Positions 47,893 through 59,321 of a DNA stretch of 64,000 nucleotides are shown here, piece by piece. The first letter of the stretch is position 1. The number at the start of each line of letters is the position of its first letter. The notes under the pieces are model-generated. The model saw nothing but the letters and a program-made list of their open reading frames with translations. It was not told the DNA's origin and did no database searches. The stretch comes from Artocarpus heterophyllus (lineage: Eukaryota; Streptophyta; Magnoliopsida; Rosales; Moraceae), in the NCBI GenBank assembly GCA_025403435.1, contig CM046339.1, forward strand, positions 1,752,212-1,816,211, read 5' to 3'. A program made the translations under genes and the position numbers.

Positions 47893-48329
47893 ATCAGTAG
47901 TGCGTGATTCAAGGGTTGTTAGCCAAGTATTGTTGATGTGTATGGCTGCAACTTTGGGATGGGCATAAGCGATCATATGCCTGGTTATACCAAACTTGAC
48001 CCCATTCCAATAAACAATTCTTGTTTTATACTTTTAATTTTGGGTTATTGATATCCATACCTTTAAACATTAGAATCTCTCTTATTTTGCTTTTTTAAAC
48101 TTTAAATATTATTATTTTACCTTTTAAATTTTTAAAACTTCTCTCTTTATCTCTTGTATTTTTACTTTTTTATTTAAAATAGATGAATTTGAGCCCACAT
48201 GATTTGTATATTGCCTCTATAAAAAGTAAAAATAAAATTTTATTACTTTCAAGTTTTGTTTTACGTTTACATTTTTATTCAATTTGTTTTATATTATTAA
48301 TGTAAACTCTCGTCTAAAAAAGTGTTTTT

Positions 48330-49045
48330 TTTTTTAAAACTGCAATAGCTATACTTTCATCGATGATGTTGACAACTCGTCAATTGCAGAATGTGAAATA
48401 CAATTTGGAATCTCTAAACGAAGAATAGAGCAACAAGTGTCACCACCAAGCCTTGCAAACAACGATAAGATATCATCAACAAGCGGACCAACAAGAGCTA
48501 ATAAATCAAGGTAGTTCATATTCATGATTGCAAGCAGAGATCGCTCTCAATGAATTGGACTTGAAGACCACTATCCATAGCAAATTGGAGAGCCTCCCTA
48601 ATCACAATGCATTCTGCCATCAAAAGAGTGAAGAGACCTGCAAATTTTTTTGACATAGCACCCATAACAAAGCCCTCAGAAGCACGGATAATTGCACTAA
48701 AACCAATACCTTCACCTCCAGCAAAAACAGAAACATCCACGTCTAATTTTAAACACACTGCTGGAGGCCGAATCCAACGTTGTGGCACCGTTCGACACTT
48801 CTCAGAAGGCCGTAGGTGATCAGTTTGTGAGTTCTGGTAATTATTAAACCAAAGACCCGCATCCTCCACTATGTCTTTAGCGTTTTTAAGACCTCCCCTG
48901 TGGACATATTTGTTCTGCTCGTACCACAGATCCCATAGAAGGGCAGCTAGTACAACAAAGTCTTCTTTCCCTAGTCATTTTGTGTAAACAACAAGAAGTC
49001 CCAACATGACTCACCTCGGAATTTACTTACAAACTCCCCATGTGC
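48330..49045 (-). mobile_element. LINE copy C, 3' part (RNase H side)
   Basis: RNase H-like frame 48,522-48,869 almost identical to copy B. It lacks about 100 bp present in copies A and B near 48,410. Interrupted at 49,046 by the Ty3 element. Confidence 0.82.
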
Positions 49046-51208
49046 TGTAACGCCCCGAAATTTATTTAATGTTAATGTAATGTAAATGGTAGATTAGTGT
49101 GCCATAATTAATGTTTTAACATTAATTAGATTATTTGGTTGGATTTTAAATTTTCGGTTGTTTTGTTGAACTGATGTGTTCAAATGATTCCTTATTGTTT
49201 TAAAATGATGTTTTGAGTTTTAAAACACAACAATTTGTAAAATGTTAAAAATACTCCGTTTTGCAAAACCGTGGGCGGCACATGGTTTTCGCACAGTAAA
49301 ACCGCCCATCGATTTTCTTTATTTATTTCCTTTTTCCCTCTCTCTCTCCTCACTCTCACGTTTCACTCTCTCTCTTTCTCTTCTCTCATCTCTCTCGGCA
49401 GCTCTCTCTCTCTACATTTCTCTCAAAATTTTTGAACTCCACTTCGAATCCAAGCTTCGGGATAGCAAGGAGGAAGCTCGGGGGCGTGATCCGGCAACCG
49501 AGAACGCGGATTGAAGCTTCGATTCGAGGTTAGATTCGAAATTTCTAAACTTTTTACAAAATTTTTAATTTTGTGCATTTTTGAAATCTAGGTTTGTTTT
49601 AGCTTAGAAAACCGTGGATTTGTGTTAAATGAACTTAGAACAACTAGAATCTAAGCTTAGATTGAAGAAAAACGGATTGAATTCAAGATTTTTCATTTTT
49701 CCCCTCATTTTCTCATTTTCGGATTTTTGAGGATTTCGAGTTCAAATCTTGTTTAAATGAGTCCAAACATGTTTTAGTATGTTTTTCTATCAAGTATAAT
49801 TGTTTTTCATGCCTGGGAATTGAGAAAAACAGGTTGGAATCCAGATTTGGGTTTTGGGGAATCGAAACCCGTGGCTGGAAATTTCTAGGTTTTCCCAGTT
49901 CGGCAGGCCGAAGTTTGTGTTCGGCAGGCCGGAGTGATGATCGGCAGGCCGGTGTTCTTCCGACCGGCAGGCCGAATCTGGGGAAATGTTCGGCAGGCCG
50001 AACCTTGCTTCCGGCAGGCCGAACTATGCAGTTCGACAGGCCGAAGCAGGGCGTCCGGCAGGCCGACCGAGGCATGGAAAAAATTTGTGATTTTTACCCG
50101 TTTTCACTGTTTTGAACCCTGATTTAAACCCTAACCTTATAGGATGATTTTAATGTACAAATGGCACACTAGGACATCATGAAATGATTTAGTAACATAG
50201 AATGTCTCGAACTAGATATTAATCGACTTAGTTTGTATCTAGGATCGTTCGTGGTTCCGCGGAGCTAACGTATAGCGGGCCGGGATTACGGTGTAGGGCA
50301 CCGACACGAGTATTGAGGTAGGACTTCTATCCTATTTCTTTGGTAGCCTGGTTTGAAATAATTTGGCTTTAAAAAAGATTTCTATCAAAATGTTTTCAAC
50401 GGTTGTTTGAAAATGGTTTTATCGCTTATATTTTAATATACCGTGATTATGAAATGAATTTCATAACGAACGTAATTGACAACACTCGGTAATTGGGTTT
50501 TGAATGATAATGATAATAAACACATAGGCATGATGCCATATCAGAGATCGGGTCGTGTAGCGATCGACCTTGGGGGCAGGTCCCGAAACCCAGCTGGGCC
50601 ACTACGGTGGTGATATCATGGTTTGCCTAGGTAAAAGTAAAATGGTGTTTTGATTGGGAGAGTAGACTGTTCTGTGTCAGAACGGTTCTACTCAAATTAT
50701 TTATTTATTTATTTAAGTTTTCTTTGAGTAACTTCTAATTATTGACATATTCCTTGCATTAAATTATTTTATAAAACTTAGTCCTATTGAGCCTTTCGCT
50801 CACGTTTTATTGTTTTAAATTTCCCCCCCTTCTAGGTGGTTTCCCATTTAGGTTTGGAGAGGATTCTTCAGACCAAACTCAGGAACAATAGGAGAACTTA
50901 TTTATATTTTGTATCATTTAATCAAGGCATGTAAGACTTAACTTTATTTGTACTTGGACTGTAATTGTATTTATGATATTGTCAGAACCATGTGTGTGCA
51001 CAAGTTGTGGGTTGTAGAACCCATGCTCGCGGTTTTTATTTAATTATTATTATTTGCTTAATATTTACAAATTCTTTCTATCAAATGTGGTGGAAAATCT
51101 CTTTATTACTCACTTAATTGGATTTTTAAACTCTTAATTTCAATTAAATCCTCTTTTAATTAATCTAAATATTCTGCCACGTCACCTCCCGTACTCCGGG
51201 GCTTGACA
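49046..51208 (+). repeat. 5' LTR of the Ty3 element
   Basis: TGTAACGCCCCG...GGGGCTTGACA. It contains a C/T-rich leader (49,330-49,425), an eight-unit CGGCAGGCCG array (49,901-50,065) and the Tekay-like words CCTATTGAGCCTTTCGCTCACG. Confidence 0.95.
49901..50065 (+). repeat. CGGCAGGCCG array in the Ty3 5' LTR
   Basis: Eight units at 49,901, 49,922, 49,942, 49,965, 49,991, 50,012, 50,034 and 50,056 (one reads CGACAGGCCG), spaced 20-26 bp, i.e. about two helical turns. The same array occurs at 56,812-56,976. Confidence 0.9.
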
Positions 51209-51211
51209 GAA

Positions 51212-51224
51212 TGGTATCAAAGCT
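51212..51224 (+). promoter_or_regulatory. Primer-binding site of the Ty3 element, mutated
   Basis: TGGTATCAAAGCT, the initiator-Met site with two changes, three bases after the LTR. Confidence 0.8.
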
Positions 51225-51313
51225 CAAGGTTATGAACCTTGGGAATTGTGCACACATAGGTTTGACAATGAAATACCTCTGACAGTCCAAATTTTATTTT
51301 CAAAAGTGAGAGA

Positions 51314-52141
51314 ATGGCACCTAGACGACGTTCGAGTGCTGACGTCGAGTTCGGGAATGATGAAAGCCTGATGAGGTCTATGTTTGCGGCTTTCCGGCAG
51401 ATGGCAGCCAGGGCTAGACCAGAAGACTCTAGTGTTGGTAGTCGGCATGCTTTCTTTAAGGAATTTCAGCGGGCGTCTATTCCGACTTTCGATGGCAATG
51501 GGAACCCGCAGTTAGCTGAATATTGGTTGGATTCCATCTTGAAGCATCTGGATACTCTTGGTGTGCCTGAGGAGTATCGTGTGGAGTTTGCGGCATATAA
51601 GCTCGAGGGTGGCGCGAACACCTGGTGGAAACAGACTAAGCGTCTGGAGCGCGGTGGCGAAATCAGTTGGGACAAGTTCGAGGAGCTGTTCTATGATCGG
51701 TATTTTTTGCAGGGGTATAGAGACCAGAAGGCAGCTGAGTTTTATAGATTGCAGCAGGGTGATCTTTCAGTTCGGGAGTATGAGGCAAAGTTTAACGAGT
51801 TGGCTAGATTTGCTCTATCAGCGGTGGCATCGGAGCATGAGAAATGTATCAAGTTCCAGGAAGGGCTCAAGGCTCCTATTCGGTGGCAGTTGGTTCCTTT
51901 ACGGCTTAGGAGTTTCAGAGAGCTTGTGTCGTCGGCAATCTCTGTAGAGAATGATTACGTGCAGTATTGTGAGGATCGAGCCAAGGCTTTAGGAGGACCG
52001 CAGAGGAGTGGCAGGAAGAGCATCAGTAGTCGTCCAGCTCCGGGGAAAGGCAAGCAAGGCGGTGCGACCAGTGGTAGCAGCAGTTCGTCTGGCAGTGGGC
52101 GTAGCAACCCCTACAGCTTTCATTGTCATTTCTGTCAGTAG
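51314..52141 (+). pseudogene. Ty3 Gag (capsid and nucleocapsid start)
   Basis: ATG to the first of seven in-frame stops. A retrotransposon Gag domain covers about residues 45-225 (AEYWLDSILKHLDTLGVPEE, WWKQTKRLERGG, REYEAKFNELARFA), followed by a Ser/Gly-rich linker. The frame ends inside the CCHC zinc knuckle: CHFCQ, stop, PEHIKRNC, so the stop replaces a Gln codon between the first two Cys and the His. The frame itself continues past the stop. Gag packages the element RNA into cytoplasmic particles. Confidence 0.9.
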
Positions 52142-53230
52142 CCCGAACACATCAAGAGGAATTGCCCGATCAGGAGTGCTCGTCTTGGATCGCAGACCGG
52201 GGAGGATGCCAGTCGTTCATCTCAACCTCAGCCTCAGACCCTACCTCCGCCTCCGCAGTACCCACAGTTGCAGTATCCACAGTTTTCTCCTCAGCAATTC
52301 TCATATCTGGCACTGGGGCAGCAGCCGTAGTATTTTCAGTGCAGTGTTCCTCAGTACAGAGCACCGAGTACAGGTAGTGTGCAGTCGTCTCCATCTCAGC
52401 AGCATCGGCCGAGTAATCCAGGACCCAGTAATGTCGGTAGAGGAAAAGGGAAAGCGCCAGTGCAGGTTCATGCAATGGCATCTGGAGGGTCAGATTCTCA
52501 GACTGGTAACGCAGTTGTTGACGGTATGATCTTGGTTTCTAGATCCTTAGCTCGTGTTTTATTCGATACCGGTGCCTCTCATTCTCTCATTTCGAGTTCT
52601 TTTGTACATGCCTTGGGATTAGAGATAGAAGAGTTTAATGAACCCCTAGTTATAACTTCTCCCTTGGGGCGGGTGTGTGTGAATTGTATGTGTAAATCAT
52701 GTAAAATAAAGATTGGGGATGAGATTTTGAAAAGTGATTTGATTATACTCCCCATGAGCTCCTATGATGTAATCCTAGGGATGGACTGGTTGTCCAGGTA
52801 TAGTGCAGTCGTGGACTGCCAACTTAGAAAAGTGACCCTAGTGTCTGATAGGGGGACGATGATCACTTACCAAGGTGGTGGTGATTGGTTAATGAGCGAG
52901 CATCTTATGAAGTCGTGTCTAGGAGGGTGAAGGAATCTAGATTGTTTTGCTTTTCTTGCCAATCTAGATTGCGAGCCCTATGTTTCGAGTGGTAGAGTAG
53001 CGATTCCGGTGGTTGATGAGTTCGAGGATGTCTTCCCTGACGAGTTATCAGGGTTACCACCGCATCGAGAGATTGAGTTTAGTATCGAGTTGTTTCCAGG
53101 GACATCACCGATTTCTATGGCACCTTATCGGATGGCGCCGGCAGAAATGAAGGAATTGAAGAAGCAACTTTAGGAGCTTGCTGATAAAGGATACATTCGG
53201 AATAGCACATCTCCGTAGGGAGCACCAGTT
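52142..53230 (+). pseudogene. Ty3 protease region
   Basis: In frame with Gag. A Pro/Gln-rich linker with a stop at 52,328 leads to the aspartic protease with DTGASHS (52,565-52,585) and VILGMDWLSRYSA. Further stops lie at 52,928, 53,171 and 53,216. The segment between the last three is the start of RT ([16 protein letters not shown]). The protease normally processes the polyprotein. Confidence 0.88.
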
Positions 53231-53791
53231 TTGTTCGCTAAGAAGCACGATGGGACTCTCAGGTTATGTGTGGATTATCGGCAGCTAAATCGTGTTACGG
53301 TGAAGAACAAGTATCCCTTGCCTAGGATTGATGAGCTATTTGATCAGTTGGGAGGTTCGCGGTACTTCTCGAAGATTGATTTGCGTTCAGGTTATCATCA
53401 GCTCAGGATCAAGGAAGAGGATATTCCTAAGACAGCTTTTAGGACTCGGTATAGGCACTTTGAATTTTTGGTCATGTCTTTTGGGTTGACGAATGCTCCG
53501 ACAGCTTTTATGGATCTGATGAACAGGGTATTTAGGCCGTATCTGGATCAGTTTGTGATCGTGTTTATCGACGATATCCTTGTGTATTCTAAGACTTGGG
53601 AGGAGCATGAGCAGCATCTTCGGATCGTGCTTCAGACTCTGCGAGAGCACCAGTTGTATGCTAAGAGGGAAAAATGTGAGTTCTGGTTGACTGAAGTCAA
53701 GTTTCTGGGTCATGTTATCTCAGAGCATGGTATTTCAGTGGATCCATCCAAGATTGAAGCTATATTGGAATGGGAATGACCAAGGAATGTA
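53231..53791 (+). pseudogene. Ty3 reverse transcriptase core
   Basis: Canonical motif order: [20 protein letters not shown], then [27 protein letters not shown], the catalytic FIDDILVYS (VFIDD at 53,561-53,575) and LGHVIS. A TGG-to-TGA stop at 53,777 ends the open stretch. Confidence 0.93.
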
Positions 53792-55153
53792 GTGGAGATT
53801 CGCAGCTTCTTAGGTTTTGCTGGATATTACAGGAAATTTGTAAAGGATTTTTCGAAGATTGCAGCTCCGTTGACGAGATTGATCAAGAAAAATGTCAAGT
53901 TTGAGTGGAATGAAGATTGTGAGCTTGTTTTTCAGGAATTAAAGAACCGGTTGACTTCAGCTCCAGTATTAGTTATTCCTAGCAGTGACGAGCCGTACGA
54001 GGTTTATGCGGATGCTTCAGGACGCGGACTTGGATGCGTGTTGATGCAGCATGGACGTGTGGTTGCATACGGATCGAGACAGCTACGACCTCACGAGCAG
54101 AATTATCCTACTCATGATTTAGAGCTCGCGGCGGTGATTCACGCACTGAAGATTTGGAGGTGTTACTTGTATGGAGTGTCGTTTCAGGTCTTCTCCGATC
54201 ACAAGAGTTTGAGGTATCTGTTCACTCAGAGGGATCTTAATCTGAGGCAACACAGATGGGTAGAGTATATGGAGGATTATGATTTCGCATTGCAGTATCA
54301 TCCCGGGAAAGCTAATGTGGTCGCGTACGCGTTTAGCAGGAAGTCTTCAGGGATTCTCACTTGTTTGATTTTTGAGGACTGGAGCAGGGATGCGACAGTG
54401 AGTGAGTATCGGCTACTATATCATGAAGATGGTGATCGAGTTTCGTTATATCATGTGGAAGCGACTCTAGCTCTTATTCGGATGGTGAAGCAAAGTCAGT
54501 GGCAGGATCGACATTTGCAAGGGATTTGGTCGCAGATTCAGAACGGGGAGCAGTTTGAAGAATGGAGCGTGCATGCAGATGGATCGTTGTACTTCCGGAA
54601 GCGTCTTGCAGTTCCAGTTATCGCCGAGGTGACGAAAGCCGTTCTAGACGAAGCCCATAGGTCTCAGTTCGCTATTCATCCGGGGAGCACCAAGATGTAT
54701 CGTGATTTGAAGAGGCAATATTGGTGGAGAGGCATGAAGAAAGATGTTCGTGAGTATGTGGCCAAGTGTTCGACGTGTCTTCAGGTGAAAGCTGAGCATC
54801 AAAAGCCTGCAGGTCAGCTTCAGCCGCTTCCTATTCCAGGGTGGAAATGGGAGCATGTGACGATGGATTTTCTCACAGGTTTGCCAAGGACAGAGCAACG
54901 ACACGACGCAGTTTGGGTTGTGGTCGACAGGTTGATGAAATCGGCGCATTTCATTTCGTTTAGGTTGACGTGTTCCAGGAAGATTCTCGGGGAGTTATAT
55001 ATGCAGAACATTGTAAGGTTGCATGGAGTTCCTTTGTCCATCACCTCTGATCGAGACACCAGGTTTAATGCTAAGTACTGGAGGAGTTTTCAAGAGGCTT
55101 TAGGTACGGATTTGGACTTCAGTATGACATTTCATCCTCAGACTGATGGGTAG
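53792..55153 (+). pseudogene. Ty3 RT connection, RNase H and integrase
   Basis: SFLGFAGYYRKFVKDFSKIA leads into RNase H (VYADASGRGLGCVLMQ, VFSDHKSL). The integrase H2C2 finger follows (H at IHPGS, C-x2-C at CSTC), then a core with TMDFLTGLP, VVVDRLMKSAHFI and SDRDTRF. A CAG-to-TAG stop at 55,151 falls after QTDG, just before the catalytic Glu segment SERVIQ. Confidence 0.93.
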
Positions 55154-55906
55154 TCTGAGCGGGTTATTCAAGTTCTCGAGGATATGTTGCGTGCTTGTGC
55201 GTTGGACTTCGGCGGAAATTGGAAGCAATGCTTGCATTTGGCGGAGTTCGCGTACAACAATAGTTATCAGGCGAGTATCTGTATGGCACCATTTGAGGCG
55301 TTGTATGGACGGCCTTGTCAATCACCTGTGTGTTGGGCCAAGCCGAAAGATAGAGTTATTCTTGGGCCGGATGAGATTCGTCACAGCAACGAGAAAGTCG
55401 TGGTGATTCGAGATCGGTTGAGAGCAGCTCAGAGTCGGCAAAAGAGCTACGCGGATAGAAGACGTAGACCCTTAGAGTTCACTGTTGGAGATTTTGTTCT
55501 CTTGAGGGTGTCGCCTCGTAAGGGAACTATGCGGTTCGGGGTGAGTGGGAAGCTCGCGCCGAGGTATATTGGGCCATTCGAGATCACTCAGCATGTTGGC
55601 GTGGTCGCTTATCGGCTTGATCTTTCGCCCGAACTTTCTCACGTTCATAATGTATTCCATGTGTCGATGCTTAGGAAATGTCCACCTGGGCAGGATAAGA
55701 TAGTTTCGTTTCGCGATGTGAAGGTTCAGGAGGATACGACGTACGGAGAAGTTTCGATTCAGATTATCGACCGGAAAGTGATTAGCTTGCGTCGTCGTGA
55801 GATACCGTTGGTAAGAGTCGTGTGGCAGCATCATGGGGTTGATGAAGCCACTTGGAAGTTAGAGTCGAGTATGCGGGAATTGAATCCGCATTTGTTTTGT
55901 TTCTGA
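55154..55906 (+). pseudogene. Ty3 integrase C-terminus with chromodomain
   Basis: In the same frame: SERVIQVLEDMLRACALDFG, FAYNNSYQASICMAPFEALY, a GPFEIT/GVVAYRLDLSPELS-type C-terminal integrase domain, LSHVHNVFHVSML, and a chromodomain (about 55,764-55,903, IPLVRVVWQHHGVDEATWKL). Chromodomains of this class steer integration toward heterochromatin marks. Confidence 0.9.
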
Positions 55907-55939
55907 AATGAGTTGTAAATGTCGAGGGCGAAATTTCTT

Positions 55940-55954
55940 TTAGGGGTGGAGAGC
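55940..55954 (+). promoter_or_regulatory. Polypurine tract of the Ty3 element
   Basis: TTAGGGGTGGAGAGC directly before the 3' LTR, preceded by GAGGGCGAAATTTC, the same context as in the LOG-bearing element. Confidence 0.85.
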
Positions 55955-58124
55955 TGTAACGCCCCGAAATTTATTTAATGTTAATGTAATGTAAATGATG
56001 GATTAGTGTGCCATAATTAATGTTTTAACATTAATTAGATTATTTGGTTGGATTTTGAATTTTCGGTTGTTTTGTTAAACTGATGTGTTCAAATGATTCC
56101 TTATTGTTTTAAAATGATGTTTTGAGTTTTAAAACACAACAATTTGAAAAATGTTAAAAATACTCCGTTTTGCAAAACCGTGGGCGGCACATGGTTTTCG
56201 CACAGTAAAACCGCCCACCGATTTTCTCTATTTATTTCCTTTTTCCCTCTCTCTCTCCTCACTCTCACGTTTCACTCTCTCTCTTTCTCTTCTCTCATCT
56301 CTCTTGGCAGCTCTCTCTCTCTCTACATTTCTCTCAAAATTTTGGAACTCCACTTCGAATCCAAGCTTCGGGATAGCAAGGAGGAAGCTCGGGGATGTGA
56401 TCCGGCAACCGAGAACGCGGATTGAAGCTTCGATTCGAGGTTAGATTCGAAATTTCTAAACTTTTTACAAAATTTTTAATTTTGTGCATTTTTGAAATCT
56501 AGGTTTGTTTTAGCTTAGAAAACCGTGGATTTGTGTTAAATGAACTTAGAACAACTAGAATCTAAGCTTAGATTGAAGAAAAACGGATTGAATTCAAGAT
56601 TTTTCATTTTTCCCCTCATTTTCTCATTTTTGGATTTTTGAGGATTTCGAGTTCAAATCTTGTTTAAATGAGTCCAAACATGTTTTAGTATGTTTTTCTA
56701 TCAACTATAATTGTTTTTCATGCCTGGGAATTGAGAAAAATAGGTTGGAATCCAGATTTGGGTTTTGGGGAATCGAAACCCGTGGCTGGAAATTTCTGGG
56801 TTTTCCTAGTTCGGCAGGCCGAAGTTCGTGTTCGGCAGGCCGGAGTGATGATCGGCAGGCCGGTGTTCTTCCGACCGGCAGGCCGAATCTGGGGAAATGT
56901 TCGGCAGGCCGAACCTTGCTTCCGGCAGGCCGAACTGTGCAGTTCGGCAGGCCGAAGCAGGGCGTCCGGCAGGCCGACCGAGGCATGGAAAAATTTTGTG
57001 ATTTTTACCCGTTTTCACTGTTTTGAACCCTGATTTAAACCCCAACCTTATAGGATGATTTTAAATGTACAAATGGCACACTAGGACATCATGAAATGAT
57101 TTAGTAACATAGAATGTCTCAAACTAGATATTGATCGACTTAGTTTGTATCTAGGATCGTTCGTGGTTTCGTGGAGCTAACGTATAGCGGGCCGGGATTA
57201 CGGTGTAGGGCACCGGCACGAGTATTGAGGTAGGACTTCTATCCTATTTCTTTGGTAGCCTGGTTTGAAATAATTTGGCTTTAAAAAAGATTTCTATCAA
57301 AATGTTTTCAACGGTTGTTTGAAAATGGTTTTATCGCTTATATTTTAATATACCGTGATTGTGAAATGAATTTCATAACGAACGTAATTGACAACACTCG
57401 GTAATTGGGTTTTGAATGATAATGATAATAAACACATAGGCACGATGCCATATCAGAGATCGGGTCGTGTAGCTATCGACCTTGGGGGCAGGTCCCGAAA
57501 CCCAACTGGGCCACTACGGTGGTGATATCATGGTTTGCCTAGGTAAAAGTAAAATGGTGTTTTGATTGGGAGAGTAGACTGTTCTGTGTCAGAACGGTTC
57601 TACTCAAATTATTTATTTATTTATTTAAGTTTTCTTTGAGTAACTTCTAATTAATGACATATTCCTTGCATTAAATTATTTTATAAAACTTAGTCCTATT
57701 GAGCCTTTCGCTCACGTTTTATCTGTTTTAAATTTCCCCCCCTTCTAGGTGGTTTCCCATTTAGGTTTGGAGAGGATTCTTCGGACCGAACTCAGGAGCA
57801 ATAGGAGAATTTATTTATATATTTTGTATCAATTTAATCAAGGCATGTAAGACTTAACTTTATTTGTACTTGGACTGTAATTGTATTTATGATATTGTCA
57901 GAACCATGTGCGTGCACAAGTTGTGGGTTGTGGAACCCCTACTCGTGGTTTTTATTTAATTATTATTATTTGCTTAATATTTACAAATTCTTTTTATCAA
58001 ATGTGGTGGAAAATCTCTTTATTACTCACTTAATTGAAATTTTAAACTCTTAATTTCAATTAAATCCTCTTTTAATTAATCTAAATATTCCGCCACGTCA
58101 CCTCCCGTACTCCGGGGCGTGACA
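55955..58124 (+). repeat. 3' LTR of the Ty3 element
   Basis: Counterpart of 49,046-51,208. Roughly 45 substitutions and a few small indels seen by eye, mostly transitions. Carries the same CGGCAGGCCG array. Confidence 0.95.
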
Positions 58125-58129
58125 TGTGC

Positions 58130-58998
58130 ATAGCAGTCCCACACTTCACTAATCGCTTCGCACTGAAACAAAGCGTGGAGAGTGGTCTCTAACTCCTCTT
58201 TGCACCTGCTGCAAATATGACTACATCTCACATGTCGAGCAGCTAAGTTTGCACCCGTAGGAAGAGTTTCATGAAAACATCTCCAAAGAAAAATTCTTAT
58301 CTTTGGGGGCATATGAAGATTCCACATATATCTCCACCAGACATGTAATGCAGTTGGGCTAGACTACCTTCAACATTGAGGAAAGGCTGAAGAGCTTTAT
58401 AACCAGACTTGACTGAGTACTCTTGTTTGGCATCAAAATGCCATATGAGCGTATTGGGACTATTACTCTGTCCCACCGGAATTTGTAAAACAGTCTCCGT
58501 ATCAACGGACCAAAAAAGGTCATTAATCCGATTAACGTCCCAACTGTTCTTACTTTCTAACATCAGGTCACAAACTCTCCAATCTACAGTACATTCACCA
58601 CCTCTCGTTATAGTTTTGAAATTATGGGGATAGGGTAGCCACAGATCATGTAAAATCTGAACACATCACCTTTTCCAATTCTCCAACGCATTCTGAGCTG
58701 TAGAACATCTCTTCTTCAAAGAATACTCTGCCATAGATACGAACAAGAGCTGCCCTTCTTGGCTTCCATAAAGGAACAATTTGGAAAATATGTGGCGTTC
58801 AAAACCCTGCTAACTAAGGAATTGGGTTGCCAATTCAATCTCCAATTCTCCTTAATACCATCACTTGGTTGAAAAGTTCTAAGTCTTGAAACCCTATGCC
58901 TCCCTCATCTTTAGGTTGGCATGACATTGGCCAAGAAGACCAATGGATTTTGTGTTTATTATACGACGACCCCCACCAAAACCTGATTGTAAGAGACT
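58130..58998 (-). mobile_element. LINE copy C, 5' part (zf-RVT and RT side)
   Basis: Continuation of 48,330-49,045 across the Ty3 insertion. The zf-RVT finger CSRCKEELETTLHALFQC is followed upstream by the DVNRINDLFW region at 58,297-58,563. Confidence 0.82.
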
Positions 58999-59321
58999 TG
59001 AGCCGTCATGTTTCGAAACCCGGGTGGTGATGTGGCGGTTTATTTAAAATAAATAAATAGGTTTTCACTAAACTTGCTAATCATTTATAATTTAAGAAAA
59101 ATCATTTTAGGTAATTTACATAATATGTTGAATTTTAAGCATTTTTGAAATGTTATCAATCTTTAAAAATTTAGCAATTGAAATCTCTTAAAGGACCTCA
59201 AAAATTAAATAAAAGTCGTAAAATTCATCGAAAAGCAGTTTGAGCCTTACCGGATCCCACACGATGCACATATAATATGGACATATAGAAATAATACAAA
59301 CCATAATCTAATAGGAAAGTA
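58999..59321 (-). mobile_element. Old Ty3-type LTR remnant, copy C, truncated by the copia insertion
   Basis: Matches 40,858-41,180 and stops at the copia LTR start. Confidence 0.7.

Larger units (their letters stand above)
49041..58129 (+). mobile_element. Full-length chromovirus-type Ty3 LTR retrotransposon
   Basis: The element is 49,046-58,124, with target duplication TGTGC at 49,041-49,045 and 58,125-58,129. The uninterrupted target is visible in copy B at about 39,977. LTRs are about 2.16 and 2.17 kb and roughly 2% divergent by eye. One frame, 51,314-55,906 (1,530 codons), encodes Gag-PR-RT-RH-IN-chromodomain with no frameshift but seven in-frame stops: 52,139, 52,328, 52,928, 53,171, 53,216, 53,777 and 55,151. 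The element is therefore dead, though structurally complete. The C-terminal chromodomain and LTR landmarks suggest the Tekay group. Confidence 0.95.
47893..59321. repeat. Segmental duplication, copy 3
   Basis: Begins at the position equivalent to about 16,299/30,405, just after the hAT terminus; ATCAGTAG (47,893-47,900) is the presumed hAT target duplication. It continues through a long-TIR arm (48,046-48,280), LINE and Ty3-type LTR, and is cut at 59,321 by the copia insertion. It is closer to copy 2 than to copy 1. Confidence 0.82.

Noticed and set aside
49901..50065. CRISPR-like array
   Set aside because: Units of ten bases with 10-16-base spacers inside a plant LTR do not fit a CRISPR array, and no cas gene is present.
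49713..50115. Open frames on both strands across the Ty3 LTR repeat array (also 56,705-57,045)
   Set aside because: They arise because the CGGCAGGCCG units lack stop codons in several frames; the repeated Gly-Leu-Pro/Ala-Gly-Arg peptides have no start context or conserved length between the two LTRs.
53387..55834. Antisense frames opposite the Ty3 pol gene
   Set aside because: Shadows of the strongly coding plus strand; no motifs and no supporting context.
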